Assembly: GCA_027009865.1 (NCBI GenBank)
Contig: JALVCR010000125.1
Location: 1-6,505, forward strand
DNA length: 6,505 nt
Origin: Campylobacterales bacterium
Lineage (GTDB): Bacteria; Campylobacterota; Campylobacteria; Campylobacterales; JAADDG01
Direction of reading: 5' to 3'
The translations under genes and the position numbers were made by a program. The notes under the pieces are model-generated. The model saw nothing but the letters and a program-made list of their open reading frames with translations, was not told the origin of the DNA and ran no database searches. Position 1 is the first letter of the stretch. The number at the start of each line of letters is the position of its first letter. Positions 6,457-6,505 of the stretch are shown here, piece after piece.

Positions 6457-6490
6457 AAAAAGAGCCTATCTTGCATATTCTACGGCTCTT
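6457..6490 (-). terminator. Terminator-like hairpin at the right edge
   Basis: Read on the minus strand, AAGAGCC (6490-6484) and GGCTCTT (6466-6460) form a perfect 7-bp stem with a 17-base loop, running into five T (6461-6457). This is a rho-independent terminator shape for transcription entering from the right. A TATAAT hexamer on the same strand occupies the last six bases (6505-6500), so a transcript could start almost at the stem. Alternatives are the end of an unseen minus-strand gene, an attenuator in a long icd leader, or chance. Confidence 0.45.
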
Positions 6491-6505
6491 AACTCTCTTA
6501 TTATA
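6471..6505 (+). CDS. Possible start of a plus-strand gene with a hydrophobic N-terminus (edge fragment)
   Basis: From TTG at 6471 the frame runs open to the window edge and reads (M)HILRLLTLLLL, resembling the beginning of a signal peptide or membrane anchor. AAGGA at 6453-6457 is 13 bases upstream, too far for a good ribosome binding site, and there is no ATG. The same frame is open back to GTG at 6423. Leucine-rich readings arise easily from CTC/TTA-rich DNA, and the region overlaps a hairpin, so this is only a weak candidate. Confidence 0.15.
   Translation, partial: MHILRLLTLLL

Noticed and set aside
1..6505. CRISPR arrays, tRNA or rRNA genes, insertion sequences
   Set aside because: No regularly spaced repeats, no tRNA-like cloverleaf, no transposase-like frame and no paired terminal repeats were seen.

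Overview
The window is AT-rich, with strong AAGGA-type ribosome binding sites and T/A-rich intergenic spaces. The gene types (NSS-family transporter, GGDEF-EAL protein, monomeric NADP-dependent isocitrate dehydrogenase, orphan NifX-like protein) suggest a member of the Campylobacterota (formerly Epsilonproteobacteria), possibly a marine or vent lineage. That assignment is an inference from gene content and base composition, not from a marker gene.

Layout, left to right. (1) 1-513, plus: the 3' end of a sodium-dependent NSS-family transporter, cut by the window edge and followed by a likely intrinsic terminator. (2) 514-653: a short regulatory gap with a C8T8 homopolymer block, a near-perfect direct repeat and candidate -10 elements. 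(3) 654-2471, plus: a membrane sensor joined to a degenerate GGDEF domain and an apparently complete EAL phosphodiesterase. (4) 2442-3449, minus: an RpfF-type DSF (diffusible signal factor) synthase of the crotonase superfamily, overlapping the previous gene tail-to-tail by 30 bp. (5) 3450-3661: a divergent intergenic region with a consensus sigma-70 promoter facing right. (6) 3662-4024, plus: a small NifX-type cluster-binding protein with a histidine-rich tail. (7) 4024-4045: a hairpin shared by two convergent genes. (8) 4049-6238, minus: a full-length monomeric isocitrate dehydrogenase. (9) 6239-6505: the icd leader and promoter region, with an inverted repeat, a terminator-like hairpin and possibly the first codons of another plus-strand gene.

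The main discovery candidate is the convergent pair in (3) and (4). The enzyme keeps both catalytic glutamates of RpfF, at the same residue numbers (141 and 161) as in Xanthomonas. The neighbouring protein begins with a multi-pass membrane domain that resembles the DSF-sensing domain of the histidine kinase RpfC, but is joined directly to c-di-GMP domains instead of a kinase. In Xanthomonas the signal passes RpfF to RpfC to the separate phosphodiesterase RpfG. Here synthesis and sensing/output appear to be reduced to two genes, with sensor and c-di-GMP hydrolase in one polypeptide. This is a prediction from sequence. The remaining genes look like ordinary metabolism or transport, and I see no evidence that they belong to the signalling pair.
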